Assembly (NCBI RefSeq): GCF_014192645.1
Contig: NZ_JACHYE010000001.1
Location: 62,001 to 126,000 of the forward strand
Origin: Herbaspirillum sp. Sphag64
Lineage (GTDB): Bacteria > Pseudomonadota > Gammaproteobacteria > Burkholderiales > Burkholderiaceae_D
DNA: 64,000 bases
Reading direction: 5' to 3'
The number at the start of each line of letters is the position of its first letter. Position 1 is the stretch's first letter. Below the pieces are notes generated by a model. That model did not search any database, was not told the origin of the DNA, and worked only from the letters and a program-made list of their open reading frames with translations. Below are positions 29,926-38,843 of the stretch, one piece after another. The position numbers were made by a program, and so were the translations under genes.

Positions 29926-31473
29926 ATGAATGCGCTTTATTCGGTTGCCGAAATTCGCCAGATCGAACATGCCGCCCAGGCAGCGCTGCCCCCATTCACC
30001 CTCATGCAACGTGCCGGCCAGGCCTGTGCCCGGCGTACCTTGCAACTGCTGGAAGGCAAGCTTGCAGATCCGGCGCAGCTGCACGTTCTGATTCTGGCGG
30101 GCCCCGGCAATAATGGTGGCGATGCACTCGAAGCAGCGTTCCACCTCGCTCAGGCGGGACTGCAAGTCAGCATCGCCCTGGCTGGCGACGAGCAGGCCCG
30201 CTCCGAAGAAGCTCGCCAAGCCCTGCAACGCGCTCGTTCGGCAATACCGCACTTCCTCGACCTGAACGACCCATCGACTGCAAACCTGCTCGCCGCGCAC
30301 CCATGGGCGCTGGTGCTGGATGGCTTGCTCGGCATCGGCCTGACGCGGCCGGTTGATGGCAAGTTGCGCAGCTGCATCGAACAGGTCAATCGTCTGACCT
30401 GCCCGATCCTGGCTATTGACGTTGCCAGCGGCCTCAATGCCGACACCGGCAGCATCATCAGCGGCGGCAGCGCCATTCGCGCTACCCACACCCTCAGCTT
30501 CATCGGCGACAAGCCTGGCCTGCACACCTGCGATGGTCAGGATTACAGCGGCGAGGTCAGCGTTGACGCGCTCGCTATTCCTGCCAGCCTGTTCCTGCCG
30601 GCCCAAGCACATCTGAACGACCTTGACCTGTTCGCCAGCGCGCTCAAGGTACGCCCCGGCAACAGTCACAAAGGCAGTTACGGCGACGTCATTGTGGTAG
30701 GTGGTGCGCATGGCATGGGCGGCGCACCGGTACTGGCTGCGCGTATGGCTGCCTATGCCGGCAGCGGCCGAGTATTCATTGCCTTCGTCGATGATGCGCC
30801 CGCCTATGACAGCGTGCATCCCGAGTTGATGATGCGCCAGGCTGACCGGGTCGAGTTTGGTTCCGCCAGTGTCGTGGTCGGCCCCGGACTGGGTACGTCG
30901 CGTCATGCACATGATGTGCTGGCGCGTGCGCTCGATGCACAGGGCCGCATTGTCGTTGATGCCGATGCCCTCAATCTGATCGCCGCCGAACCCGGTCTGC
31001 AATTCAAGCTGCAAAACCGCGCACCGGAGGGCGATGATGTGCTCTGCAACAGCATCATTACGCCGCATCCGCTGGAGGCGGCACGCCTGCTCGACAGCAC
31101 CACTGCCAAGGTACAGGGTAATCGCCCACTAGCGGCACGTTTGCTGGCGCAGCATTTCAGGTGCATCGCCATTCTCAAAGGTGCCGGTACGGTGATTGCG
31201 TTCCCTGATGGCCGCATTGTGATCAATCCCACCGGCAATCCGGCGCTGTCTACGGCCGGTACCGGCGATGTGTTATCCGGCCTGAGCGGTGCTCTGCTGG
31301 CACAAGGCTGGCCCACGGCAGAAGCCGCGCTGGCGGCGGTCTGGATGCATGGCAAGGCTGCCGATGTGCTGGTCGAACAAGGAATCGGGCCGGTCGGCAT
31401 GACTGCCAGCGAAGTCATTCCAGCAATTCGCCGACTCTTCAATCAAATCATTCGCGAGCACGCACGGGACTAA
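29926..31473 (+). CDS. nnr: Bifunctional NAD(P)H-hydrate epimerase / ADP-dependent dehydratase
   Basis: Metabolite-repair enzyme of 515 residues that rescues hydrated NADH and NADPH. The N-terminal YjeF_N epimerase domain (about 1-215) contains LAGPGNNGGDALEAA and IDVASGLNADTG; the C-terminal ribokinase-like dehydratase domain (about 235-505) contains GVHGMGGA-like GGAHGMGGAPVLAARMA, VVVGPGLG, and the catalytic STAGTGDVLSGL. Fusion length is normal. The stop overlaps the stop of the convergent small gene by a few bases. Confidence 0.95.
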   Translation: MNALYSVAEIRQIEHAAQAALPPFTLMQRAGQACARRTLQLLEGKLADPAQLHVLILAGPGNNGGDALEAAFHLAQAGLQVSIALAGDEQARSEEARQALQRARSAIPHFLDLNDPSTANLLAAHPWALVLDGLLGIGLTRPVDGKLRSCIEQVNRLTCPILAIDVASGLNADTGSIISGGSAIRATHTLSFIGDKPGLHTCDGQDYSGEVSVDALAIPASLFLPAQAHLNDLDLFASALKVRPGNSHKGSYGDVIVVGGAHGMGGAPVLAARMAAYAGSGRVFIAFVDDAPAYDSVHPELMMRQADRVEFGSASVVVGPGLGTSRHAHDVLARALDAQGRIVVDADALNLIAAEPGLQFKLQNRAPEGDDVLCNSIITPHPLEAARLLDSTTAKVQGNRPLAARLLAQHFRCIAILKGAGTVIAFPDGRIVINPTGNPALSTAGTGDVLSGLSGALLAQGWPTAEAALAAVWMHGKAADVLVEQGIGPVGMTASEVIPAIRRLFNQIIREHARD

Positions 31474-31871
31474 ACCGGCTGGGTTGCTGCTTCCTCTGCA
31501 TCAGCCTCTTCGGTGCTGAGGTCCATCTCGTTGAAGAACGCCACTTGCCGCCGTGCTTCATCGCGTAAGAGCCCGGCGGAGGCAATCGCTAGCCGTTTCA
31601 ACTGATCCGAATACACGATGCCGACGGCTGGTGCGGCTGTCTGACCGTCATCGGCATCGTCATTGGCGGCGCGTTCGAGTTCGCTGGAATAAATGATTTG
31701 CAGGCAGGCGTGAATGCCGGCGGAAACATCGAGCGTGGTTTCAACAAAGTTGCCGTAGCTACTGCCTTGCTGTTCGCCTTCTATCCAGTGAAAATCTTGA
31801 TGGGTGGGAGTGTTGGGGTTGGGGCGGTTGTTAGTGGAATGACGGGCGGAACTGCTGTCGTTGTCGATCAT
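31470..31871 (-). CDS. Hypothetical protein, 133 residues
   Basis: I do not recognise a family. The N-terminal third is polar and low-complexity (Ser, Asn, Thr, Pro), the middle shows VSAGIHACLQIIYSSELERAAND and the C-terminal half an amphipathic helix LKRLAIASAGLLRDEARRQV, ending in an acidic tail. No signal peptide or membrane segment. A good GGAGG lies just before the ATG. The tail overlaps the nnr stop codon in the convergent orientation. Expression seems plausible because of the ribosome site and codon use. Confidence 0.55.
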   Translation of the reverse strand: MIDNDSSSARHSTNNRPNPNTPTHQDFHWIEGEQQGSSYGNFVETTLDVSAGIHACLQIIYSSELERAANDDADDGQTAAPAVGIVYSDQLKRLAIASAGLLRDEARRQVAFFNEMDLSTEEADAEEAATQPV

Positions 31872-32174
31872 GGAGCCTCCGTTGGGTACGCTGAAAGGTA
31901 CCAGCCAGCTCCTCGCCTGTTGAGGGTGGCGGGCACAAGACAGGGTTGACGAACCGGGGCTATATCAAACCGGCACACCCGAAGGTGTCCCTGCCAAGAC
32001 CCGCCGTAGAGACGAGCAAAAGCAGGACGAAAAAAACGCGTCACAAGGACGCGGCTTTTCGCCGATATAACCAACAGGTCGTCAAACCTGATCCCTCTCT
32101 TTTTTAGGGATGCATTGAGGATACCGTTCGCTAAAACGATGGTCAACGTTTATTGCCCAATTCCCAATTACATG
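31872..32174. other. Non-coding region with a minus-strand terminator
   Basis: About 300 bases. It holds the promoter region of the 133-residue gene and, at 32030-32053, the terminator described separately. A frame of 92 codons runs leftward here but begins upstream of that terminator and looks non-coding. Confidence 0.5.
32030..32053 (-). terminator. Intrinsic terminator of the ybbA transcript
   Basis: Read on the minus strand: CGCGTC, five-base loop, GACGCG, then seven T. It lies about 205 bases after the ybbA stop, leaving the 27-base-pair inverted repeat inside the 3' untranslated part of that message. Confidence 0.75.
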
Positions 32175-32248
32175 TCTTCGCTGATTCTGGTTTTTCTTCG
32201 GACGACCTAGCCGGGGGTGGCCCGAAGAAAAACCAGAATCAGCGAAGA
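32175..32248. repeat. Perfect 27-base inverted repeat
   Basis: Bases 32175-32201 and 32222-32248 are exact reverse complements of each other, with a 20-base loop. The arm runs TCTTCGCTGATTCTGG then TTTTTCTTCGG. It starts 11 bases past the ybbA stop and lies upstream of the terminator at 32030. A stem this long and perfect is unusual for a bacterial terminator and has no T-run after it. Confidence 0.97.
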
Positions 32249-32258
32249 AATGGACCGC

Positions 32259-32978
32259 CTACCGCTGCTCCACCAAGCGACCAGCAGCAATCGTAATCGA
32301 CTGCGCACAACGTGCCGCAATCGAAGCATCATGCGTCACCAGCACCAATGTCGAGCCCCGTTCACGATTCAATGCAAACATCAGCTCGATGACCGCAGCC
32401 CCGGTAGCAGCATCCAGACTACCTGTTGGTTCATCGGCCAGCAGCAACGGTGGCTCCGTCACAAACGCGCGCGCCAACGCCACCCGCTGTTGTTCTCCAC
32501 CGGAAAGATAACGCGGATAGTGTTTAAGGCGGCTACCAAGACCAACTCGCTCCAGCATCTGCTCAGCCTTACGCCGCGCCTCGCGGTCGCCGCGCAGCTC
32601 CAGCGGCAACATCACATTTTCAAGCGCATTCAGATGCCCAAGCAATTGAAACGACTGGAACACAAAGCCCAGCTGTTGCTTACGCACAGCAGCACGCCCA
32701 TCTTCATCAAGGGCAAAAATATCAACGCCGCCAATCTTGACGCACCCTTCGCTCGGCGTATCAAGACCGGCCAACAAACCGAGCAACGTCGACTTGCCCG
32801 AACCGGACGCGCCGACGATCGCCAACGTGGTTGCGGTAGCCACGTTAAAATTGATATCGCGCAAAATCTCCAGCTGGTGTGCAGGGTCAGCACCGGTCGT
32901 GCCGGAAACATCGGCAACGCGCTTGGATAAATGGATGACTTCAATGGCAGCAGCAGAACTTACTAAGGAATCAGGCAT
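32259..32978 (-). CDS. ybbA: ABC transporter ATPase, YbbA/LolD type
   Basis: Cytoplasmic ATPase of 239 residues. Walker A GASGSGKSTLL, signature [15 protein letters not shown], Walker B LLLADEPTGSLD and switch histidine in VTHD are all present, so it should be active. MacB/LolD-like subfamily. ATG 32978 is the first start after the overlap with the divergent tesA promoter; longer reading would run through tesA's start. It is head to head with tesA, as in many proteobacteria, but the large permease gene (ybbP) that usually follows is absent here. Confidence 0.88.
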   Translation of the reverse strand: MPDSLVSSAAAIEVIHLSKRVADVSGTTGADPAHQLEILRDINFNVATATTLAIVGASGSGKSTLLGLLAGLDTPSEGCVKIGGVDIFALDEDGRAAVRKQQLGFVFQSFQLLGHLNALENVMLPLELRGDREARRKAEQMLERVGLGSRLKHYPRYLSGGEQQRVALARAFVTEPPLLLADEPTGSLDAATGAAVIELMFALNRERGSTLVLVTHDASIAARCAQSITIAAGRLVEQR

Positions 32979-33006
32979 GCAATACGAGGACGTCAGGTTA
33001 ATCGGA

Positions 33007-33630
33007 ATGAGGATACGGGCATGCTTGGTATCGATCGCATTATTGAGCATGCTGATCATGCCAGCGGCTGCTCATTCTGCACCAAAAACCTTGCTCGTGC
33101 TGGGCGATAGTCTCTCGGCTGAATATGGGCTGGGCCGTGGCACCGGCTGGGTTGCCTTGCTGGAGCAACGTCTCAAACAGCAAAAGATCGACGTCACCAT
33201 CGTTAATGCCAGCATCAGCGGCGAAACCACCATCGGCGGCAAAACCCGGCTGCCCGCGCTATTGAGCAAACACGCACCGGCTGTGGTGATCATCGAACTA
33301 GGCGCCAACGATGCACTGCGAGGCCTGCAATTGAGCGACACCAAGGCCAATCTGCAAGCAATGATTGACATGGCACGTCAGGCCAAGGCCAAGGTACTGC
33401 TGGTCGGCATGCAGATTCCGCCTAATTACGGCCCTGACTATACCCGGCAGTTTGCCAATCTGTTCCCACAGGCGGCGCAGCAGAACAAGCTGGCGCTGGT
33501 GCCCTTCCTGCTACAAAACGTGGCCGATAAACCAGCCCTGTTCCAGGCGGATCACCTACATCCGATTGAACAGGCGCAGCCGACATTGCTGGACAATGTC
33601 TGGCCGCATCTCAAACCGTTGGTGAAATAA
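33007..33630 (+). CDS. tesA: Multifunctional acyl-CoA thioesterase / lysophospholipase
   Basis: Periplasmic SGNH-fold esterase of 207 residues. A signal peptide (MRIRACLVSIALLSMLIMPAAAHSA, cut near AHSA) is followed by block I LGDSLSAEYGLG with the nucleophile Ser, the GGKT block, block III LGANDALRG and block V ADHLHP with the Asp-His pair. Divergent from ybbA by only 28 bases. ATG 33007 is chosen because it starts the signal peptide. Confidence 0.94.
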   Translation: MRIRACLVSIALLSMLIMPAAAHSAPKTLLVLGDSLSAEYGLGRGTGWVALLEQRLKQQKIDVTIVNASISGETTIGGKTRLPALLSKHAPAVVIIELGANDALRGLQLSDTKANLQAMIDMARQAKAKVLLVGMQIPPNYGPDYTRQFANLFPQAAQQNKLALVPFLLQNVADKPALFQADHLHPIEQAQPTLLDNVWPHLKPLVK

Positions 33631-33649
33631 GGCTGCTCAGTGAGCCCGT

Positions 33650-34447
33650 TCAGGCGTGCAGGCGCAGGAAGCGGCGCAACAGTTCAATCGACTGTGGCGT
33701 CTCTTTGACGCACTGGCACAACTGGGTAGCGTCGATGCCATTTTCCCGATAGGTATCGGTGTAATAGGTCAGATGCGCCTTGACGAAGTCAGTGCTGAAC
33801 TCTGGATGGAACTGGGTTGAATAGATCGTCGGAGCCAGCTTGAGCATGTGATACGGATCTTTCGGCGAGCTGCCCAAAACCACCGCACCTGGCGGCGGTT
33901 CCAGCACTACCTGGGTATGCAGCATGTGCGCTGCGAAGCTCTCAGGTGCATCTTGCAGCAAGGCATCATTGGCTGCGGCGGCATGCTTGGTAACCGCCAT
34001 CGTGCCAGCCACCTTGCCGTTCGGGTTGTAACCAACCTTGCCGCCAAAGGCATAGGACAGCAACTGATGGCCATAGCACACCCCAAACATTGGTAAACCA
34101 GTTTCCGCCGCCTCACGTAACCATTGCGCTGTTTGCTCGCTCCACGCGACCTGATCGGTGACCATGGTCGGCGATCCGGTGATCAGCACGGCACGATAGT
34201 GGTTTGGCGCACGCAGTGCATGCCCCTGAAAGACGGAAACAATTTCCGTCTCGTGATCAGCCAACCCTGCCGCCTGTTGCAGCTGCACGGCATAGTTACC
34301 AAAGGCATCTTTCAATTCGTCATTGGGATCGCCAGTGTGAATGATGAGAACCGGTGCAGAAGTGGAGCCAGAAGTGGAGCCAGAAGGTGAGCCAGAAGAA
34401 GAAGTTGGTGCTGACGCAAACGTTTGGGAGGACATTGGAGCAGACAT
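33650..34447 (-). CDS. Class I glutamine amidotransferase-like protein
   Basis: Protein of 265 residues with the GMP-synthase-like glutaminase fold. Seen: ITGSPTMVTD, the nucleophile elbow FGVCYGHQLL with Cys, and QFHPEFS with the catalytic His and Glu. Related proteins act as free-standing glutamine amidotransferases or as gamma-glutamyl hydrolases; the substrate is unknown. The first 30 residues are a Ser/Gly/Thr/Pro-rich repeat from an imperfect tandem DNA repeat. No close operon partner. Confidence 0.85.
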   Translation of the reverse strand: MSAPMSSQTFASAPTSSSGSPSGSTSGSTSAPVLIIHTGDPNDELKDAFGNYAVQLQQAAGLADHETEIVSVFQGHALRAPNHYRAVLITGSPTMVTDQVAWSEQTAQWLREAAETGLPMFGVCYGHQLLSYAFGGKVGYNPNGKVAGTMAVTKHAAAANDALLQDAPESFAAHMLHTQVVLEPPPGAVVLGSSPKDPYHMLKLAPTIYSTQFHPEFSTDFVKAHLTYYTDTYRENGIDATQLCQCVKETPQSIELLRRFLRLHA

Positions 34448-34531
34448 CGAAGCAGGTTTTAGGGAGGTGCTGCGCAGGTTGATGAGCCTTTGTTGCTTTT
34501 AATTGTACGTTCAGCTGACCGTTTTGGGCAT

Positions 34532-34559
34532 AAAAAAAGGCCACTTCCGTGACCTTTTT
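34532..34559 (-). terminator. Terminator downstream of ppiD
   Basis: Stem GGTCAC/GTGGCC on the minus strand (one U-G pair) with four-base loop, followed by seven T on the minus strand, 114 bases after the ppiD stop. A five-T run on the plus side suggests some function in the other direction as well. Confidence 0.7.
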
Positions 34560-34672
34560 GTGCCTTCTTGGTGACTTATTCCTCACCTTCTTTCGGATTC
34601 GGACAAAAAATTTGTGATTTATTCAATAAAAACCACTTTTTTTGCCCGATTTACCCGCGTTATCCGTTTTCC

Positions 34673-36613
34673 TCAATTGGCCTTGTCGGCATTACCAGCA
34701 ACAGCTGGCGCAGGCAAGTTAGCGCCCTTGAGCAACTTGGTCTTGGCCTTTTCGCGGAGGAAATCGATATAAGCCAGCATTTCCTGTTGCGCCAAGGAAT
34801 TGCCGATCTGGTCCTGCTCTGCCTTACGGCGGGCAACATCCGGATTGGCAGGCTCAGCCAGCTTGGTAATGCGGAACACGCTATAGCCCTGCCCTGGCAG
34901 CTCCACACCGGTAAAGGCTGGCAACTTGGTGGCATCAGCCTTCATCACAGCCAGCAATGCTGCCTGATTCCAGCCCTCGGTCTTGGCACGCGAGGCGACC
35001 CGCTCAGCACCGAAACCGGCGCTGTCATCCTTGATCTTCAAGGCCGCCAATTTGGCTTCACCAGCCTTTTGCGCCAACACCAGCGCTTCTTGCTGTACGA
35101 CCAGCTCACGTACCTGGCTCTTGACATCGTCAAATGCACGCTTGGTCACTGGCTTATATTCAACGATACGACCAGAGATGAGCGTATTGGGAGCAACCTG
35201 TACGGCTTCAGTATTGTGCTTGCCCTTGATGGCGTCATCCACAAACAGTGCCGCCAGGAACTTGGGATTATTGAACGGCGCTGTCGCAGGGATGGCCAGA
35301 TTAGGCTGACGGGTAACGCCCGCAGCCGACTGGACTGTCAATTTCAGCTTGTCAGCGACCGGCTTGAGGCTATCGCCCTGTTCGTAGACGGTATTGCTGA
35401 AGGTATCAGCCATTTCGGCATATTTTTTGGCAGCCAGCTGCTTTTTGATGTCAGCACTGATCTCGGCTTTCACTTCGTCAAACGGCTTGGCAGCCGCAGC
35501 CTTGATGCCGGTCAGTTCAATGATGTGATAACCGAACTCAGATTCAACGGGTGCACTGATCTCGCCTTGCTTCAAGCCAAAAGCGACATCTTCAAATGCC
35601 TTCACCATGGCGCCACGGGCAAAGAAGCCCAGATCGCCACCCTGCTCCTTGGAGCCTGGATCTTGCGAATTGGCCTTGGCCAGCTTGGCGAAGTCACCCG
35701 GATTCTTGCGCAACTGCGCCACCAGTTCATCGGCGCGCGCCTTGACGGCAGCCTTTTCAGCAGCCGATGCATCGGGCTTGACGGTCAGCAGGATATGGCT
35801 GGCGCGACGTTGTTCTTCGGTCGAGTATTGCTTGATGTTTTGATCGTAGTAGGACTTGGCATCTGCATCCGACACAGTGACCTGGGATGCCACAGCAGCA
35901 TTGTCCAGCACCACATATTCAATCTTGGCTTGCTCAGGCACTTCAAACTTGCTGATGTTCTTGTCGTAGTAAGCCTTGAGCATATCGTCGGTGACCTTGA
36001 CCTGCGAGACAAAGTCAGATGCCTTGAAGCTCAGTTCCTGCACGGACCGTTCCTGATCGTTCAGGTCCGACAGGCGTTGAGCCACGGTCTTCGGTGCAAA
36101 GGCAGTGCCTTCGATCGCGCCAGTCAGTTGCTGCACGGTCAGATCACGTCGCAGGCTGGCCGAAAAACCCGCCGGCGTCAGGCCTTGCGCGGCCAGCAGC
36201 ACGCGATATTGTTCCTTGTCAAAGCTACCGTCGGCCTTGAGCAGACCCGGAATTTGCATGATGCGTTGTTGCAGCGTCAGATCCGACACGTTCAGATTTT
36301 GCTTGCTCACTTCGGCTTGCAGGGCATGTTGGGCAATCAGGTTGTCCAGCACCGCACGGCGTGCTTCGGGGGTATCAAAGACCTTGCTGTCAATCTGGCC
36401 ACCGGTCATCTGACGCAGGCGCTCTAGCTGCTGTTGCTGGGCGTTATCCCATTCCTGACGGGTAATGGTCTGGCCGGCCACTTTGGCAACGGCATTGTCG
36501 CCATCACTGAGACGGCTATAGCCTTCCAGGCCGAACAGCGCAAACGACGGAAAAATAAGCAACAGCAACAAGAATTGCATCAAGCGCTGATGATTACGAA
36601 TAAATTCAAACAT
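34673..36613 (-). CDS. ppiD: Periplasmic folding chaperone PpiD (peptidyl-prolyl isomerase)
   Basis: Membrane-anchored chaperone of 646 residues facing the periplasm. One N-terminal membrane helix ([16 protein letters not shown], about residues 13-28), a SurA-like helical N-domain, a parvulin domain at about 245-370 with [10 protein letters not shown] and GYHIIELTG, then a long C-terminal region. Length matches betaproteobacterial PpiD. ATG 36613 opens the usual [14 protein letters not shown]; the upstream ATG would add 21 residues outside the family. Confidence 0.94.
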   Translation of the reverse strand: MFEFIRNHQRLMQFLLLLLIFPSFALFGLEGYSRLSDGDNAVAKVAGQTITRQEWDNAQQQQLERLRQMTGGQIDSKVFDTPEARRAVLDNLIAQHALQAEVSKQNLNVSDLTLQQRIMQIPGLLKADGSFDKEQYRVLLAAQGLTPAGFSASLRRDLTVQQLTGAIEGTAFAPKTVAQRLSDLNDQERSVQELSFKASDFVSQVKVTDDMLKAYYDKNISKFEVPEQAKIEYVVLDNAAVASQVTVSDADAKSYYDQNIKQYSTEEQRRASHILLTVKPDASAAEKAAVKARADELVAQLRKNPGDFAKLAKANSQDPGSKEQGGDLGFFARGAMVKAFEDVAFGLKQGEISAPVESEFGYHIIELTGIKAAAAKPFDEVKAEISADIKKQLAAKKYAEMADTFSNTVYEQGDSLKPVADKLKLTVQSAAGVTRQPNLAIPATAPFNNPKFLAALFVDDAIKGKHNTEAVQVAPNTLISGRIVEYKPVTKRAFDDVKSQVRELVVQQEALVLAQKAGEAKLAALKIKDDSAGFGAERVASRAKTEGWNQAALLAVMKADATKLPAFTGVELPGQGYSVFRITKLAEPANPDVARRKAEQDQIGNSLAQQEMLAYIDFLREKAKTKLLKGANLPAPAVAGNADKAN

Positions 36614-36720
36614 GGTCAGCCGATCACAAACGAAGACATCAGTTACCGCACACAAACTGCCACACTCAGGAACCATATTGCCAAATTAGCGAGCGCGACC
36701 GTCTACATGCACGTGGAAAC

Positions 36721-36868
36721 AAAAAAGGCGAACTCACGTTCGCCCTGCATACTCAACTGGCGCAGCGGACCGAATCCGCTTTTTGGTGCACGCTTTGAGC
36801 ACGTCAAAATCTTTTCAAGGCCAATTAAGCCTTTTCAAGCCCGCTTGAACGGTCCAAAGCGACATCCG
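36721..36868 (-). ncRNA. Candidate small RNA or leader transcript
   Basis: A promoter-like pair reads leftward: TATAAT at 36875-36880 and GTGACG at 36898-36903, exactly 17 bases apart. About 140 bases on is an intrinsic terminator, GGCGAAC with a four-base loop and GTTCGCC, followed by six T on the minus strand (36721-36744). Only a 16-codon ORF lies within. The terminator may instead end the desaturase transcript from the right. Confidence 0.35.
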
Positions 36869-36993
36869 CGCGTCATTATACACAGCCGACATCGCATCGT
36901 CACCGATCTGGTGCCGGAGCGAGTGCTTCCGGCATGTGAAAAGGCGCATCTTTTTAGCGAATCTGTGCTTTGTTACGTTAATACGTTACTGCC

Positions 36994-38253
36994 TTATCGC
37001 TTTCTATCGTCTCCATCAACTTGCCTTGCCGATACAAGCGGCTTGAACGGAAACGCTTGCTGCTTCAAAAAGCCATTCGGTACATAATCGCCGACCACAC
37101 CATACTTTTGAGGAAAGCGCTTTTCCGAGTCGACCGCAGTGCCAAACATCCAGTCGATGAACGAAAAATGTGCTGCGTAATTCTTGTCGATTGCCTCGTC
37201 ATCCGAGGAATGGTGCCAATGGTGAAAATCAGGCGTCACGAATACCTTGCGCAAGGGTCCCCAGTTGATATGAACGTTCGCGTGATTAAACACCGCCTGA
37301 AAACCCACCACAATAATGTAGGCATCCAGCACCGGCTTTGAAAAGCCGACGACATACAACGCACCCAGAATCAGCACACGGGTCGCGATGATCTCGAACA
37401 TATGGAGCCGACTGCCGGCAATCCAGTCCATCACCTCCGATGAGTGATGCACTGCGTGGAATTTCCACAAGTACGGAACCTCGTGGTAGGCACGGTGCAC
37501 CCAGTATTCGACGAAATCAGCTACGAATACGCACAGCAACAATTGCGGCACGAACCAGATGCCGCTCACGACATCCTGGAGCGTGTCGCGCGCCATCCAT
37601 CCAAACACGTTGTGGATCACATAGTTTACGACCAGAAGCATGAAGCCAATCAGCAAGTGATTCACGCCAAAATGCACTAGATCGTTTTGCCACGCCTTAC
37701 GGAAGATCGCCTGCCCCTTGTAGAGGGGAAAGATCTTTTCAAGCGCGATGAAGATGATCGATGAACCCAGCAAATCCAGAATCAACCAATCGAGCCCCAG
37801 GTAAGGCGTCCCATCAGCAAAATCTCCCACGGGCACACGTGATCCGCCCAACGCCACGGTCGCCAGAACCAGCAACAGCGCAGCACCGTTGACGCCGCGA
37901 CTGAGCTTGCGCGCGACATTGGCCAGCGACCAGCCACCGGCAATCAGCAACGCTCCAAGCATGATCTGCCGGATCACGCCAACATCATATTTGGCGCGCA
38001 ACTCCGGCGTGGTCAGGTACTGAGGAAAATGGAAGGCCAGCACACCCAAAAAGCACAGGATCGCCAAAGTCAACGCCAGAACCCCGCTTGCCAGACCATG
38101 TCCGGGCAAGATCTCTCCATCCGTCTGGAGCAGATGCGTGGTCTTGCCTACGACTTCACTGGCAACCTTGACTGGTGCCTGCGCCACAATCCCCGCCATG
38201 TGTTTGATATTGCGCTTTGACGCTGCGCGTTCTGAGTTCCCCCTGTCGGACAT
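36994..38253 (-). CDS. Sterol desaturase / fatty acid hydroxylase family membrane protein
   Basis: Integral membrane di-iron oxygenase of 419 residues. About seven hydrophobic segments; the three histidine boxes HRAYHE, HAVHHS and HHWHHS are present in the second half (about residues 255-365) and should bind the metal pair. A further 100-residue N-terminal extension with two to three helices precedes the core. ATG 38253 is chosen because GGGGAG lies six bases upstream; an ATG 102 bases further up lacks this. The lipid substrate is unknown. Confidence 0.88.
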   Translation of the reverse strand: MSDRGNSERAASKRNIKHMAGIVAQAPVKVASEVVGKTTHLLQTDGEILPGHGLASGVLALTLAILCFLGVLAFHFPQYLTTPELRAKYDVGVIRQIMLGALLIAGGWSLANVARKLSRGVNGAALLLVLATVALGGSRVPVGDFADGTPYLGLDWLILDLLGSSIIFIALEKIFPLYKGQAIFRKAWQNDLVHFGVNHLLIGFMLLVVNYVIHNVFGWMARDTLQDVVSGIWFVPQLLLCVFVADFVEYWVHRAYHEVPYLWKFHAVHHSSEVMDWIAGSRLHMFEIIATRVLILGALYVVGFSKPVLDAYIIVVGFQAVFNHANVHINWGPLRKVFVTPDFHHWHHSSDDEAIDKNYAAHFSFIDWMFGTAVDSEKRFPQKYGVVGDYVPNGFLKQQAFPFKPLVSARQVDGDDRKR

Positions 38254-38485
38254 CTTTACTCCCCAAGTATGATCGTCGCTCGATTTTATCAGCGGCAACA
38301 TAAATTTAGCGTGCAGAAAATGTGCGCGGCGCAACCAATTCTTAGTGTCGATCATCCAAGGTAAATGCGATGCAAAAATCGTCGTGCAGACACTTGCTTG
38401 CTAACATTCCGACGTCGAACTTGATATCATCTTGCTCCGTCCAGCTTCCTGAGACCACCGCAGAACCTTGCTCAATACCCTAACT

Positions 38486-38710
38486 ATGGCCAAGCTCGAA
38501 GATATCCTCAAAAAACAAAAACAAGGCGCCCAGTTCGTCCTCTCAGCACCAATGCTGGGCATGTCACTAGAAGAATTCGACACCATTGCGCAGTTGTGGG
38601 TCAGCGAAGGCGGTCCCGGATTTTCTGCTGCCGGGGTGCCATTTCGCAAGGTGATCAATGGGGAGTTTCTGATCGCGCGGCTGACCGTCGTCAAGACCGC
38701 TGCGGATTAA
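38486..38710 (+). CDS. Small hypothetical protein, 74 residues
   Basis: Unrecognised. The sequence begins MAKLEDILKKQKQ and contains LSAPMLGMSLEEFDTIAQLWVSEGGPG and VINGEFLIARL, a mix of helix and short strands that looks like a real soluble protein. No signal or membrane segment. No clear ribosome site; a TTG six codons earlier is an alternative. Divergent from the desaturase gene, and followed by the MITE-like repeat. Confidence 0.5.
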   Translation: MAKLEDILKKQKQGAQFVLSAPMLGMSLEEFDTIAQLWVSEGGPGFSAAGVPFRKVINGEFLIARLTVVKTAAD

Positions 38711-38739
38711 ACAAGCAGATTAAGCAAGCGCCTTAACTA

Positions 38740-38843
38740 AGAGGCTGTTACGAAATTAGCATAGCTAAGCGCGGTGACACAGACAGTACGAGTAGTACGG
38801 CAAGGAGCCGCAACAACGCCACGCTCATTTCGCAACAGCCTCT
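38740..38843. mobile_element. MITE-like repeat with 17-base terminal inverted repeats
   Basis: A 104-base element bounded by AGAGGCTGTTACGAAAT (38740-38756) and ATTTCGCAACAGCCTCT (38827-38843), inverse copies with one mismatch. The interior has no ORF and some further internal symmetry. Its right end supplies two of the three bases of the ligase stop codon at 38842. I recall a similar element from Oxalobacteraceae genomes but could not check it. Confidence 0.7.

Noticed and set aside
29563-31068. Minus-strand frame of 501 codons opposite nnr
   Set aside because: Antisense shadow of the clear nnr gene with no recognisable domains.
31868-32146. Minus-strand frame of 92 codons overlapping the start of the 133-residue gene by ATGA
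   Set aside because: It begins upstream of a minus-strand terminator, and its composition (Arg, Pro and Trp-rich with no pattern) looks non-coding.
34568-36427. Plus-strand frame of 619 codons opposite ppiD
   Set aside because: Antisense shadow of ppiD; the real gene shows all parvulin motifs on the other strand.
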